DNA of 64,000 nt from Candidatus Hydrogenedentota bacterium (GCA_013359265.1 JABWCD010000018.1:50856-114855), one strand, 5' to 3'. Shown: positions 19,670-28,756, numbered from the stretch's first letter. Numbers and translations: made by a program. The notes: generated from the sequence alone by a model not told the origin.

Positions 19670-21268
19670 ATGAGAGCCCCAGAGACTTTTCGAATCGGCG
19701 CGATGCTCCTAACAATCTTCCTTTCCAGCGGCAGCGCGCATGCTCAATTCAACGTCAACTCGCCAGTGCAGCTTTCGTATTCAGACGATGACGAGCCTGC
19801 TCTCGCAACAGACGGGGCCGGACACTGGGTCGCCGTATGGACTACGCGCAATACGTTCCTGCCCAGGCCAACTTTCAGGGATTGGGATATCCTCGTCGCG
19901 CGTTCAACCGATAACGGTGCAACGTGGACAACGCCTACCCATTTGAATAACAACGCATCCATCGATGATCGCGATGATATGAACGTGAGTCTGGCGACGG
20001 ATTCGTACGGGCATTGGATTGCGGTATGGGAATCGAACAATTTCTCAACGTTTCCGGGCGGTCCGCTCGGCATGGACGCCGATATTGTGTTCTCAAGGTC
20101 CGAGGACAATGGTATTACTTGGACCGATCCGGCGCCGTTGAATACCGATGCCGAATTAGATTCATTGGACGATGAACGGCCCAGAATCGAAACAGACGAG
20201 AATGGCACGTGGATAACAACCTGGGACTGCTTCGACAAAGTCCTCGGGGACGGAATGGAACGCGATGTCTATATATCGCGCTCAACCGACAATGGCTCTA
20301 CGTGGACCTCGCCTGTCACTTTGGATCCGGGTGCCCCTACGGATAACGCTGCAGACATCTCTCCGGTGTTGGCAACCGATAAACACGGCATTTGGGTTGC
20401 TGTTTGGCCGAGGTCAATTCCTCAGTCTCCCCGCTTAGCGCAGATTGTAGCAGCGCGCTCAACCGACAACGGTCTGTCGTGGACAGCCCCTGCACCCTTG
20501 ACGCAACCCAGCCGTTATGCCCGCCTGCCGCACGTCGAAACGGATGGAAATGGGCACTGGCTGGCCGCGTGGGAAATCAAGGAGGATATCGGCGGTTCAC
20601 TCGCCGATGCAGAATTGCTCATTACTCATTCAAACGATGCCGGAGTCACATGGAGCGATCCAAGCTTCCTCAGCTCGACCGTACCGAACTCGCGCGACGA
20701 CCAAAGCCCATTTATTGCTCAAGATGAATTCGGTAACTGGGTTGCCGCATGGTGGTCCAACATCGACCAAATTGGCCCCCACTGCCACGTACTCGCGGCG
20801 CATTCAGCCGACGACGGCTCCACGTGGTCCGCACCAGTCTCGATACGTGAAAACGCGGCAGATCATGAAGTGCATGAAAAGCCGCCGCAACTCGTCACCG
20901 ATGGCAACGGCAACTGGGTCGGAATTTGGATCTTCGACCATCCGCTGACCGGTGTCAGGCACATAGAGACCGTGTCGTTCTACGTCGACTCTGATGGCGA
21001 TAGTATGAATGATGTCTTTGAAAAACTCATCGTTAACTTCGACGAGAGCGACACCTTCGACTCAATTGCGAGCGTCTTGCCAGACGACGACTTTGACGGC
21101 GACGGCATGACCAATTTGCAGGAGTTCACGAACCGCACAGATCCGACCAGTCCAGACGCTCCTCTGCCCGCATCGCGGGCGTTTGCGTTGGCGCTTTTGA
21201 CGCTGCTCATTGCTGCGTTGGGCGCGTGCGTGGTTTGGACAATCAGGCAGTCGCAATTGGCCGCGTAA
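19670..21268 (+). CDS. BNR-repeat (sialidase-like) surface protein with C-terminal anchor
   Basis: This 532-aa protein has a signal peptide ending at SGSAHAQ. Seven or so repeats with Asp-box character follow (SRSTDNGSTWTSP, ARSTDNGLSWTAP, AHSADDGSTWSAP), each preceded by an ATD-x-G-x-W-x-A-x-W strand, as in sialidase-type propellers. Near the C-terminus is a calcium-binding-like stretch (DSDGDSMNDVFE, DDDFDGDGMTNLQEFTN), then Pro, a hydrophobic helix (AFALALLTLLIAALGACVV) and the basic end TIRQSQLAA, which looks like a sorting or anchor tail. ATG 19670 begins the signal peptide. No catalytic sialidase residues can be assigned, so it may be a binding or structural protein. Confidence 0.8.
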   Translation: MRAPETFRIGAMLLTIFLSSGSAHAQFNVNSPVQLSYSDDDEPALATDGAGHWVAVWTTRNTFLPRPTFRDWDILVARSTDNGATWTTPTHLNNNASIDDRDDMNVSLATDSYGHWIAVWESNNFSTFPGGPLGMDADIVFSRSEDNGITWTDPAPLNTDAELDSLDDERPRIETDENGTWITTWDCFDKVLGDGMERDVYISRSTDNGSTWTSPVTLDPGAPTDNAADISPVLATDKHGIWVAVWPRSIPQSPRLAQIVAARSTDNGLSWTAPAPLTQPSRYARLPHVETDGNGHWLAAWEIKEDIGGSLADAELLITHSNDAGVTWSDPSFLSSTVPNSRDDQSPFIAQDEFGNWVAAWWSNIDQIGPHCHVLAAHSADDGSTWSAPVSIRENAADHEVHEKPPQLVTDGNGNWVGIWIFDHPLTGVRHIETVSFYVDSDGDSMNDVFEKLIVNFDESDTFDSIASVLPDDDFDGDGMTNLQEFTNRTDPTSPDAPLPASRAFALALLTLLIAALGACVVWTIRQSQLAA

Positions 21269-21483
21269 GTGCCGCCGAATTCCGACGCCGTCGCGCGAAT
21301 GCGCGGAGTCAACTGCTTGCGCCGAAAAGACTGACCTCCGCCCCACCGACGTGCACGCTCACGTCATTCGCGAGTACTTGCGTACTCCAGTTCATCTACG
21401 CCGCTTTCCCGATCGAATCGAAATGACGCAAGGCCTTGCGTTAGTCTGACACGCTGTTGTCAAGGTAACCCGGGTGCAAACTA

Positions 21484-22800
21484 ATGCTGAGCCTTGCCGG
21501 ACTGCTGCTGGGTCTTGTACTGCTCGTGTATCTCACGATGCGCGGGGTGGAGTTGCTCATCGCCGCGCCGTTGTGCGCGTTGCTCGTCGCGGTGGCGGGC
21601 GGTTTCCCCGTCTTTCCCCAAGGCGCTGCGGAAGGCGCGCCTAACTTCACCACGGCGTACATGGACGGCTTTGTTTCGTTCGTGAAGACATGGTTCTTCA
21701 TGTTTCTGCTCGGTTCGGTCTTCGGCAAGGTGATGGAAGCCAGTGGCGCGGCAGACAGTGTCGCGCGATGGATTGTTTCGACGCTTGGCGCGCAACACGC
21801 TGTCGGGGCGGTGGTCATGGCGTGTGCCGTGCTCACCTACGGCGGGGTCAGTCTGTTCGTTGTCGCGTTCTCCGTGTACCCGATGGCGCTGAGCCTGTTC
21901 CGAACCGCCAATATCCCGCGCCGGTTCATCCCCGCATCGCTCGCGTTCGGCTCTGTTACATTCACGATGACATCCGCCGGTTCACCCGAAATTCAGAACT
22001 GGATTCCCACCAAATATCTCGGGACAACCCCGTACGCGGCGTGGGAGGTAAGTCTCGTTGTCGCGATTCTCATGGCCGGCTTTGGCTACTGGTGGTTGAC
22101 GCGCATGGTGCGCCGCGCGACGGCGGCCGGCGAACAGTTCGAGGCAAATCCCGCCGATCCTGTCGTCGAAGATCGCGAACTTCCCGCGGTATGGCGTGGA
22201 GTGCTTCCGTTGCTTGGTGTGCTCGTGGCGTCGTTTTTCCTGCACGAATCGCTCAAGGAATCCGCGCTGATCGTCGCGCTCGGCGCGGGCGTCGCGGCCG
22301 GCCTCCTGTTGAACGCACGCTTTCTTCGACGCGCACAACTCGCCGATGTCGCATCCGCCGGTGCGCTCGGCGCGCTCGTCGCTATCGCCAACACGGCGGC
22401 GGTTGTCGGTTTTGGCGGCGTAGCGAAACTCACCGGCGGGTTTCAGGCCGCCGTCGAATTCATGACGAACCTCCCCGGACCGCCATTGGTCGGCGCCGCA
22501 GTTGCTGTCAGCGTCATCGCCGGGCTCACCGGCTCCGCGTCCGGCGGTCAGACCATTGCGTTGCCGCTATTCGCGCACCATTATCTTTCGTTGGGCGTGA
22601 ACGCGGACGCGCTGCACCGCGTCGTCGCAATATCTTCGGGCGCGCTCGACACGCTGCCGCACAACGGCTACGTCGTGACGACGATCCGATCCATCTGCCG
22701 CGAACCTTACGCCGGCGCTTACCCGGCCTTCGCCGCCCTGACGGTGGTCGTCCCCGCGTTAGGCGCGGCACTCGCCATACTTTTGTTCTCGTTGAACTAA
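21484..22800 (+). CDS. GntP-family permease
   Basis: The product is a polytopic inner-membrane protein (438 aa, about 12 hydrophobic segments) of the GntP family, whose members import gluconate and related hydroxy acids by proton symport. Typical stretches are GKVMEASGAADSVARWIV, LTYGGVSLFVVAFSVYPMA, FTMTSAGSPEIQNWIPTKYLGT and the late GALDTLPHNGYVVTTI. The start ATG 21484 has GGGTG about 8 nt upstream. It stands alone, convergent with mddA. The substrate cannot be deduced from the neighbours. Confidence 0.87.
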   Translation: MLSLAGLLLGLVLLVYLTMRGVELLIAAPLCALLVAVAGGFPVFPQGAAEGAPNFTTAYMDGFVSFVKTWFFMFLLGSVFGKVMEASGAADSVARWIVSTLGAQHAVGAVVMACAVLTYGGVSLFVVAFSVYPMALSLFRTANIPRRFIPASLAFGSVTFTMTSAGSPEIQNWIPTKYLGTTPYAAWEVSLVVAILMAGFGYWWLTRMVRRATAAGEQFEANPADPVVEDRELPAVWRGVLPLLGVLVASFFLHESLKESALIVALGAGVAAGLLLNARFLRRAQLADVASAGALGALVAIANTAAVVGFGGVAKLTGGFQAAVEFMTNLPGPPLVGAAVAVSVIAGLTGSASGGQTIALPLFAHHYLSLGVNADALHRVVAISSGALDTLPHNGYVVTTIRSICREPYAGAYPAFAALTVVVPALGAALAILLFSLN

Positions 22801-22890
22801 CTTGCGCGGGCAGGACTTCGCAAGAAAAGAGAAACCGGGCCGCGGACGCATATACGACCCACCGTCCGGTGAGCATTCGGTCGAGTTCAA

Positions 22891-23667
22891 TTACGCAGAC
22901 TTCGTTTCTTCCGCTTCAACCCGCGGGCGCCTGCTAATTCCACCCATAACGCGCGGCACGAACATTGGCGTGCGTTTGCGGTATTCGGTGTACGGCGTGC
23001 CGTGGAACTCTTCTAAGTCGCGTTCCTCGTATGGAATCGCCACGAGGATGTACGCCGTCAATCCCGTCGCCATCAGCAAGTGCGCCAGCGTCATGTCCGG
23101 CGTCGCCCAGAAGGCCAGCAGCCAGCCCACGTACAGCGGGTGACGCAAATACTTGTAGGGCCCGGGCGTTCTGAAGGCGAGCGGTGAATAGGGCTTGCGT
23201 TGGAAGTGCAGCCACACCTGGCGCACGCCGAACAGGTCGAAGTGATTGATTAACATGCTCGCCAATGGAACCATCAGCCAGCCCATTGCGAAAAGGGCAT
23301 ACAGCACATTTCGGCCTATCTCGTTGTGCACCCGCCACACCGTTCCGCCCAGCGGCTGCCAGAACCAGCACATGGCGAAGAGCGCTATACACGAGAACAA
23401 CACGTATGTGCTGCGTTCGAGATGCTGCGGCACGATGGTCGTCCACACGCGCTTGAAGGCGGGCCGCGCCATGACACTGTGCTGGACGCCAAACACAGCG
23501 ATGAGCGCGACGTTGTTGATCAACGCCCATGCCAGCGGAACGCGTGGCGTACCGTCGAGCGTCGTCGGCACGATCGCGTTTCCGACAAACCCGATGAAGT
23601 AAAGGTATGTCACGAGAAACAGCGCGTAGCATGCAATTCCGTACAGCAATGAGAATGTCCTACTCAT
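22891..23667 (-). CDS. mddA: Methanethiol S-methyltransferase (MddA-like)
   Basis: This 258-aa integral membrane protein of the NnrU/isoprenylcysteine-methyltransferase-like superfamily matches the MddA pattern throughout: SLLYGIACYALFLVTYLYFIGFVGN, PLAWALINNVALIAVFGVQHSVMARP, ERSTYVLFSCIALF, INHFDLFGVRQVW, and near the C-terminus YKYLRHPLYVGWLLAFW with EERDLEEFHGTPYTEYR. MddA methylates methanethiol with S-adenosylmethionine to give dimethylsulfide. ATG 23667 has GAGGG about 8 nt upstream. Upstream lie a candidate sigma-54 promoter and the gene of a sigma-54 activator on the same strand, suggesting inducible expression. Activity on other thiols is possible. Confidence 0.83.
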   Translation of the reverse strand: MSRTFSLLYGIACYALFLVTYLYFIGFVGNAIVPTTLDGTPRVPLAWALINNVALIAVFGVQHSVMARPAFKRVWTTIVPQHLERSTYVLFSCIALFAMCWFWQPLGGTVWRVHNEIGRNVLYALFAMGWLMVPLASMLINHFDLFGVRQVWLHFQRKPYSPLAFRTPGPYKYLRHPLYVGWLLAFWATPDMTLAHLLMATGLTAYILVAIPYEERDLEEFHGTPYTEYRKRTPMFVPRVMGGISRRPRVEAEETKSA

Positions 23668-23878
23668 ACTCGGTTCCCTCACTTTCCTTTTTCGTGAACG
23701 CCCGCCAGAGCGCGATGTTTGCGTGGCGCCATGCACTCAGGTTGCTCACACTCTTGGCCGTCGTCCCGTCATCATCCTTCGCATCGTGCGCCGTGGGCTG
23801 CGAATCACCTTGTTGATGTATATCGTCCGTTTGCTGTGTCACGGGGGCCCGTTCCCCGTGGCACCGAATCGTCGACAT
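23660..23878 (-). CDS. Possible small ORF upstream of mddA
   Basis: A 72-codon frame (MSTIRCHGERAPVTQQ start, VSNLSAWRHANIALWRAF near the end) runs from ATG 23878 to a stop overlapping the mddA start by 8 bp. Its ATG is about 18 nt after the start site expected from the sigma-54 promoter, and GAAGG lies 11 nt upstream. It could be a leader or coupling ORF. No homologue comes to mind and the composition is only partly protein-like, so this is tentative. Confidence 0.28.
   Translation of the reverse strand: MSTIRCHGERAPVTQQTDDIHQQGDSQPTAHDAKDDDGTTAKSVSNLSAWRHANIALWRAFTKKESEGTEYE
23840..23860. other. Stem-loop in the mddA leader
   Basis: CACGGGG (23840-23846) is the perfect inverted complement of CCCCGTG (23854-23860), with a 7-nt loop. 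It lies between the putative sigma-54 promoter and mddA and would be in the leader RNA or inside the small ORF. Confidence 0.4.
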
Positions 23879-23906
23879 GTCTGGACCAACCTTCACACTT
23901 GGGAAG

Positions 23907-23922
23907 AGCACATACTGTGCCA
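23907..23922 (-). promoter_or_regulatory. Candidate sigma-54 promoter of mddA
   Basis: Read on the minus strand the site is TGGCACAGTATGTGCT. It matches the -24/-12 consensus TGGCACG-N4-TTGCW except for A for G at the end of the first box and G for the first T of the second, and it keeps the invariant GG-N10-GC spacing. It is preceded by T, as preferred. Transcription would start near 23896. The adjacent gene encodes a GAFTGA-containing sigma-54 activator. Confidence 0.65.
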
Positions 23923-24005
23923 AGCCGCGGAGGGTTTGGTTAACTTCTTTGCACAGTGCGGCTTGAAGGACCCCGCTGGGACTACAGAAGACCGTGAAAA
24001 CTCGC

Positions 24006-24056
24006 GATTCGCGAAATCTCGCGAGTACCTCGTGGAAATCTCACGAGTCGCGAATC
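24006..24056 (-). promoter_or_regulatory. Candidate activator-binding repeats (UAS)
   Basis: Two direct repeats, AAATCTCGCGAGT (24014-24026) and AAATCTCACGAGT (24036-24048), differ at one of 13 bases and are spaced 22 bp apart, about two helical turns. Each has a palindromic core (CTCGCGAG; CTCACGAG). They are framed by GATTCGCGA (24006-24014) and its inverted copy TCGCGAATC (24048-24056). The block lies about 85-135 bp upstream of the sigma-54 -24 box, the usual place for enhancer sites, and abuts the activator gene's stop. A terminator role for the activator gene is the alternative. Confidence 0.55.
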
Positions 24057-25998
24057 AGCGCTGCCGCACAATTCCCAACGCCTTAATTCGCGAGGACAGC
24101 GTGCTTGCGTTCATACCGAGCGCCCGCGCCGCCCCGTCATCACCCGCGATCTTCCAGTTTGTCCCGTTGAGCGCGCGGAGAATGTTGGCGCGCTCCAGGT
24201 TGCGGAGATCGTTGACTGTGAGAATTCGCGCGCCCGCGTCGTTCACCGCGTCAATGGTGTGCGTGTCGGTAATATCGGGCAGGCAGCGGTCAAGATTGAG
24301 GTGGCCGTCGCGCGCGGTGATGACGGCGCGTTCCATGATGTTTTGAAGCTCGCGCACATTGCCCGGCCATGTGTACGCCTTCAACCGATCGCAGCACCGC
24401 GGGGTCAACGGTGCAAGACGCTTTCCCATGCGCCGTGCGAACCGGTTCGCGAATTCCTGCGCCAACAGTGGAATATCGTTGCCGCGCTCGCGCAACGGCG
24501 GCACGCGGATCGGAAACACATTGAGCCGGTAATACAGGTCCTCACGAAACGTGCCGCCGCGTATTTCCTCTTCGAGATCGCGATTCGACGCCGCGACGAC
24601 CCGCACGTCCACCGTTCGCGTCCTGGAGCTGCCGACCGGTTCAAACTCGCCATCCTGCAATACACGCAGCAATTTCGCCTGGAGGTCAAGAGGCAACTCA
24701 CCGATTTCATCGAGAAAGATCGTGCCCTCGTGGGCGAGCGCGAAACGTCCCTCGCGCTTTGCCGTCGCGCCGGTGAAAGCGCCCCTCTCATGGCCGAAGA
24801 ATTCGCTTTCCATCAGCATGGCCGGAATTGCCGCGCAGTTTACGCGGACGAGTGGACCATTCTTGCGCGCGCTTTCACTGTGAATTGCACGGGCAATGAG
24901 CTCCTTCCCGGTGCCGGTCTCGCCGAGCACGAGCACGGTGGCGTCTGTCGCCGCGACCTGCGCGATGTCTTCCATCAATTGCTTCATCGGCGTGCTGGCG
25001 CCGAGGATCGAGCCGTGATTCTGCAATTCCTGCACTTCCCGGCGCAGGTACTCCGTCTGAACCATTAATGTTTCGATCTTGCGTTCCGCTTCGATGCGAT
25101 CGTTAACGTTGCGCAACACGAGTGTATAGAAAGCCTTTCCATTCGATTCGGTCCGCGACATCGTCGCCTCCGCCATAAACGTCTGGCCCACGGCAGTCTT
25201 TGCGCGCAGGCCGCCCTTGATCCAGACGTGTTGCTTCCCGGCCGGTTGCGACTTTAGGTCCTCCGTCATCGACGCGAGCCGCGCGGCATCAGCTTTCTCG
25301 AAGAACTTTTCAAACGAACCACACGAAATGTCCGCCGCGCGCACGCCGAACGCTCGTTCTCCAGCAGGGTTAATGAGCGTGACGCGCAGCGCGTCGTCCA
25401 ATTCAATGATTGCATCCATCGCGCCGGTCAAGGTGCGATTCAATTTCGCTTCCCGCTCGCGCAACGCATCTTCCGCGCGAATGCGTTGCAGTTCGGCCGC
25501 CGCCCTCGCGGCGAAAATACGAAATACCGCAAACAAGTCCGGGGCTTCCGGCATCGGCTTCGTATCCAACACGGCGAGATGTCCCATTACATTCCGATTG
25601 GCGTCCAAGAGCGGCGCCCCCATGTAACTTTCGAAGCCGAATACTTTGAGATGCGCATCGTCCGGGAACAGCGCGGTTAAGTCGTCGGGGTAATGAACGA
25701 TGTCAAATCCCTGCACCACGCGCTCGCACGGAGTGCCATCAATTGGTTCATCTTGCGGCGGGGCGAATTCGCCACCAATCCAGAAGGCGAGCGACCGGAG
25801 TACCCGCCGGGATTCGATATACTCGGTTACCCATGCCCCGTGCGTACCCAGTGCCGCGGCCAGGTTTTTGACGAGCGCAGCAAAGAATTGCTGGCCGGTT
25901 TCCGTGGCCGTGCCTTCGAGAATTCTGCGCAGGACTACGTGTTCGTCGAATGGCGCGCGCGTGGGCTCATTGGCGGCTGCATCCGTATGAGCAGACAT
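24055..25998 (-). CDS. Sigma-54-dependent activator with GAF and PAS domains
   Basis: This 647-aa enhancer-binding protein has three parts. Residues about 20-180 form a GAF domain ([17 protein letters not shown] start, [22 protein letters not shown]). Residues about 195-310 form a PAS domain ([20 protein letters not shown]) followed by a coiled-coil linker. Residues about 335-565 are the AAA+ domain, with Walker A GETGTGKE at 359-366, the sigma-54-contacting GAFTGA at 406-411, and Walker [11 protein letters not shown]. The C-terminus has a Fis-type helix-turn-helix ([20 protein letters not shown]). ATG 25998 has GGAGG upstream. No phosphorylatable receiver is present, so a small ligand bound by GAF or PAS probably controls it. 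It likely activates mddA. Confidence 0.93.
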   Translation of the reverse strand: MSAHTDAAANEPTRAPFDEHVVLRRILEGTATETGQQFFAALVKNLAAALGTHGAWVTEYIESRRVLRSLAFWIGGEFAPPQDEPIDGTPCERVVQGFDIVHYPDDLTALFPDDAHLKVFGFESYMGAPLLDANRNVMGHLAVLDTKPMPEAPDLFAVFRIFAARAAAELQRIRAEDALREREAKLNRTLTGAMDAIIELDDALRVTLINPAGERAFGVRAADISCGSFEKFFEKADAARLASMTEDLKSQPAGKQHVWIKGGLRAKTAVGQTFMAEATMSRTESNGKAFYTLVLRNVNDRIEAERKIETLMVQTEYLRREVQELQNHGSILGASTPMKQLMEDIAQVAATDATVLVLGETGTGKELIARAIHSESARKNGPLVRVNCAAIPAMLMESEFFGHERGAFTGATAKREGRFALAHEGTIFLDEIGELPLDLQAKLLRVLQDGEFEPVGSSRTRTVDVRVVAASNRDLEEEIRGGTFREDLYYRLNVFPIRVPPLRERGNDIPLLAQEFANRFARRMGKRLAPLTPRCCDRLKAYTWPGNVRELQNIMERAVITARDGHLNLDRCLPDITDTHTIDAVNDAGARILTVNDLRNLERANILRALNGTNWKIAGDDGAARALGMNASTLSSRIKALGIVRQR

Positions 25999-26133
25999 GG
26001 CCCAACCCTCCGAAGACGCCGGAGTTACCGGCACTGGACAGACAGCTCGCTCCCGTAGGATACCGCCGATCCGGGGGTGACTCAACCCCCGGGGCACTGC
26101 GCCGGTAACGGTAAGCGCGCGCCCGCGGGCAGG

Positions 26134-26163
26134 TTGAGTCAAGTTCCGTTCATTTGATAGACT
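26134..26163 (+). promoter_or_regulatory. Candidate promoter of the rpsF-dnaB cluster
   Basis: TTGAGT (26134-26139) and TAGACT (26158-26163) are separated by 18 bp and lie 60 bp upstream of the rpsF start, between the divergently read sigma-54 activator gene and rpsF. Four of six bases match in each hexamer. Assignment by eye. Confidence 0.4.
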
Positions 26164-26223
26164 TTCGGTTTACGCCCAATACCGCCGGTATGGCAGAACT
26201 GCGTTTGGAGGAGGTGAATTGCA

Positions 26224-26664
26224 TTGAGAACTTACGAAGCGCTCTACATCGTCAAGCCAGACATGAAAGACGATGAGATCCAGACGGTAGCGAAGGACGT
26301 CGAGACACTTGTCACGTCCAGTGGCGGAGCTATCGTGCGCTCGGAGACCTGGGGCAAGCGAAAGATGGCCTACGAAGTGGACCGGTACACCGAAGGGGTG
26401 TACGTGCTGTTGCGATTTCAGTCGCCAGCCAGTTTCGTCGGCAAACTCGCCAACCATTTCCGGCTCACGGAGAGCATCATCCGGGACGTCATCGTCTATT
26501 TCGACGACAAGACCCTGCGGCTCGAGGAGGAGCAGAAACGGCGCACCGAGGCCGAGTTGCGCGCCAGCGCCGCGCGCACCGCGGAACGCGACGAGGACGA
26601 CGAGGAAGAAGACGATCGCCGTCCGCAGCGCGGCCGCCGCAGAGACGAAGACGACGACGAGTAG
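26224..26664 (+). CDS. rpsF: Ribosomal protein bS6
   Basis: Small-subunit ribosomal protein S6 (146 aa) pairs with bS18 on 16S rRNA. The body has the family's RTYEALYIVKPDMKDDEI start, GKRKMAYEVDRYTEGVYVLLRF and the IIRDVIVYFD strand. The tail from about residue 105 is an extended low-complexity Glu/Arg/Asp segment (EDDEEEDDRR, RRRDEDDDE) beyond the usual length of about 100 aa. The start codon is TTG 26224, 7 nt after a strong GGAGGAGGTG. It leads the conserved cluster rpsF-ssb-rpsR-DUF2232-rplI-dnaB. Confidence 0.97.
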   Translation: MRTYEALYIVKPDMKDDEIQTVAKDVETLVTSSGGAIVRSETWGKRKMAYEVDRYTEGVYVLLRFQSPASFVGKLANHFRLTESIIRDVIVYFDDKTLRLEEEQKRRTEAELRASAARTAERDEDDEEEDDRRPQRGRRRDEDDDE

Positions 26665-26773
26665 TACTCGAATTCGATTGCGAAGACGGGCACAAACGGT
26701 GCTCCCGGGTGGGGCGAGGCTCCGTCCGAGCCGCACTACCGCTCGTGCCAACACCTAAGGAGGGATCGGTCGA

Positions 26774-27220
26774 ATGTCGGACTTCCGCATGCCGGACGTG
26801 AACAAGGTTTTCCTCGCGGGGCGCCTTACGCGCGATCCGGAGCTGCGCTACCTGCCTTCGGGCATGGCGGTGTGCAAAATGGGCCTTGCCGTTTCGCGCG
26901 TCTACAAGACAAAGGACGGCGAAAAACGCGAGGAGACGATGTTCATCAACGTCACGACGTGGGGCAAGACCGCGGAGTACAACAACGAGTACCTGCGCAA
27001 GGGCCGGCCGGTTTTGGTCGAAGGATCGTTGCGCAGCAACGATTTCGAAGACAAGTCCGGCCAGAAGCGCACCGTAATCGAAGTCAATGGCGACCGTGTG
27101 CAACAACTCGATTGGGGCGATAGCAAGGGTGGTCCGTCCGGTGGCGGAGGCGGATCGAAACCGGCCCCGCGCACGATCGAAGAACCCGTTCCGCCCGCGG
27201 ATGATGACATTCCATTTTAA
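26774..27220 (+). CDS. ssb: Single-stranded DNA-binding protein
   Basis: SSB (148 aa) protects single-stranded DNA and recruits replication and repair proteins. The OB fold runs through residues 8-115 (NKVFLAGRLTRDPELRYLPSG, TMFINVTTWGKTAEY, GRPVLVEGSLR). A Gly-rich linker follows, and the protein ends with the canonical partner-binding acidic tip DDDIPF. ATG 26774 follows AAGGAGGGA. It lies between rpsF and rpsR, as in many bacteria. Confidence 0.98.
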   Translation: MSDFRMPDVNKVFLAGRLTRDPELRYLPSGMAVCKMGLAVSRVYKTKDGEKREETMFINVTTWGKTAEYNNEYLRKGRPVLVEGSLRSNDFEDKSGQKRTVIEVNGDRVQQLDWGDSKGGPSGGGGGSKPAPRTIEEPVPPADDDIPF

Positions 27221-27244
27221 GCGAATACAGGAGATATCCGGATA

Positions 27245-27511
27245 ATGGCTCGATTTGCTGTGAAGGCGAAAGCGCGCGCCAAGAAGAAGAAGAAGAAGGC
27301 GATGTCGCGCAACAAGGTTTGCCGGTTGACGGTGGACCGCGTCGTCTATATTGATTACAAAGACATCGGTCTGCTCAAGCACTACGTGACGGAGCGCGGC
27401 AAGATCATTCCGCGCCGCATCACCGGCGCGACCGCGCGGCACCAGCGCATGCTGACCCGCGCGATCAAGTTGGCGCGGCAGATCGCCATGTTGCCCTACG
27501 TGGCCGACTAG
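27245..27511 (+). CDS. rpsR: Ribosomal protein bS18
   Basis: This 88-aa small-subunit protein is the partner of bS6. It has a Lys-rich N-terminus ([18 protein letters not shown]), then the conserved core [18 protein letters not shown] and [20 protein letters not shown]. It begins 24 bp after the ssb stop, with AGGAGATA upstream of ATG 27245. Confidence 0.98.
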   Translation: MARFAVKAKARAKKKKKKAMSRNKVCRLTVDRVVYIDYKDIGLLKHYVTERGKIIPRRITGATARHQRMLTRAIKLARQIAMLPYVAD

Positions 27512-27529
27512 GCCGCGGAGCGCGGCGCT

Positions 27530-28561
27530 ATGCCGTACCCCGGCCTGTGGACGCTGCTGTTCGCGGTCACGGCGCTGTTCAACCTGCTGCCGAACCCGCT
27601 GTCGGTGTTGACGGTGAGTTGCCCCGCGCTCTTGTACGTGGTGCCTGTTGCGGTCTATACGCATTTTCGCGAATGGCGCAGGGCCGCGGGACTGATTGCC
27701 GGCGCCCCGTTGGCCGCGCTTGCAGGGTGCGGACTGCTGATAGCCGCCATGCCCGGGCGGGGCGACGCGAACAGCGTGCAGCTATCGACCGCGCAGATTG
27801 CCGGCATGGTCGCGATGACATCGGCGAATGCCGTAGTCGTCGCCGCGCTGGGGCTGCCCATTGGCGTTGGTACCGGGCGCGGCTGGAGCTACGGACGCGT
27901 AGTTGCGGCAGCCGCGGCGGCGGTAACCGCCGTGGTCGGAACGTACCTCGCGCTGTGTTGGGATGCGTTTAATCGCATCATCGACTCGATGATCGCACTA
28001 TTTGTGGAACAGTTGAATACAAACGCCGCGAACCTCGATCGAGAAATCGTCGATCGCCAGCTCGAAAGCATTCGCTGGTTCGGGCAGAACAAGTTCGCGT
28101 TCGTCGTGGGCGTCGAATTCGCCGTGTACCTTGCGCTGACGTGTGCATTTGTTTCGATCACCGCAATCGTTTTGCGGCGGCGCTTTGCCGATCCCGGGCC
28201 CGTCGGCGCGTTTCGAGACATGCACCCCCCCGATTGGCTTGTATGGGTGGGAATCGTGACTGCGCTGGCGTGGTTCGTCGATCGCGAGTACGGCGGGTTC
28301 GAATTGCGCTTCGTGACTTGGAACGTGGCCGTAGGATTGAGCTCAATCTACTTTTTGAATGGGTGTGCAATCTTCCTATACGGCTTGCAGGTATTGGCGC
28401 CGAGTCTGTTCTTAATCGCGATGCTCGTGGTCGTGTTCCTGATGTCGGGACTATACCCGGCGTTGAGCTTTATTGGCCTCTTCGATACGTGGGCGAATTT
28501 CCGCATGCGGATGGATCGGCTTGCTGAAGCCATCCGAAATGCGCAGTCGGGAGAGAGCTAG
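27530..28561 (+). CDS. DUF2232 (YybS-like) membrane protein
   Basis: This 343-aa polytopic membrane protein has about eight hydrophobic segments, a cytoplasmic-looking middle stretch (QLNTNAANLDREIVDRQLES) and a C-terminal helix pair ending in FRMRMDRLAEAIRNAQ. Proteins of the DUF2232/YybS family occur at this very position, between rpsR and rplI, in several phyla; their role is not known. GGAG lies about 11 nt before ATG 27530, and the gene starts 18 bp after rpsR. Confidence 0.8.
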   Translation: MPYPGLWTLLFAVTALFNLLPNPLSVLTVSCPALLYVVPVAVYTHFREWRRAAGLIAGAPLAALAGCGLLIAAMPGRGDANSVQLSTAQIAGMVAMTSANAVVVAALGLPIGVGTGRGWSYGRVVAAAAAAVTAVVGTYLALCWDAFNRIIDSMIALFVEQLNTNAANLDREIVDRQLESIRWFGQNKFAFVVGVEFAVYLALTCAFVSITAIVLRRRFADPGPVGAFRDMHPPDWLVWVGIVTALAWFVDREYGGFELRFVTWNVAVGLSSIYFLNGCAIFLYGLQVLAPSLFLIAMLVVVFLMSGLYPALSFIGLFDTWANFRMRMDRLAEAIRNAQSGES

Positions 28562-28711
28562 GTAGCGAGGAAGCCGGGAAGCAAAGAGTCTCGGGCGAGT
28601 ATGGAGTTGGGGTTCTTCTCTGCCAAGCCCCAAACCCAAAACTCGATTACGAGATAGGATTAAGAGTACGACTCCATAGGCATTGGAGAATTGATGTAGG
28701 TTTTTGAAAAC

Positions 28712-28756
28712 GGGGTAAACCTTTACGGTTGCCGCGCGGTTGCGGCAAACACCCCA
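28712..28756 (+). other. Stem-loop in the rplI leader
   Basis: TTGCCGC (28729-28735) and GCGGCAA (28742-28748) form a 7-bp stem with a six-base loop. An outer GGGGT (28712-28716) can pair with ACCCC (28751-28756 region). It lies about 50 bp upstream of rplI in a 241-bp gap after the DUF2232 gene. It may be an mRNA control element or attenuator; no known class is recognised. Confidence 0.35.

Noticed and set aside
23723..24346. Plus-strand frame across the mddA upstream region
   Set aside because: It runs antisense into the conserved end of the sigma-54 activator gene and its translation has no protein-like domain.
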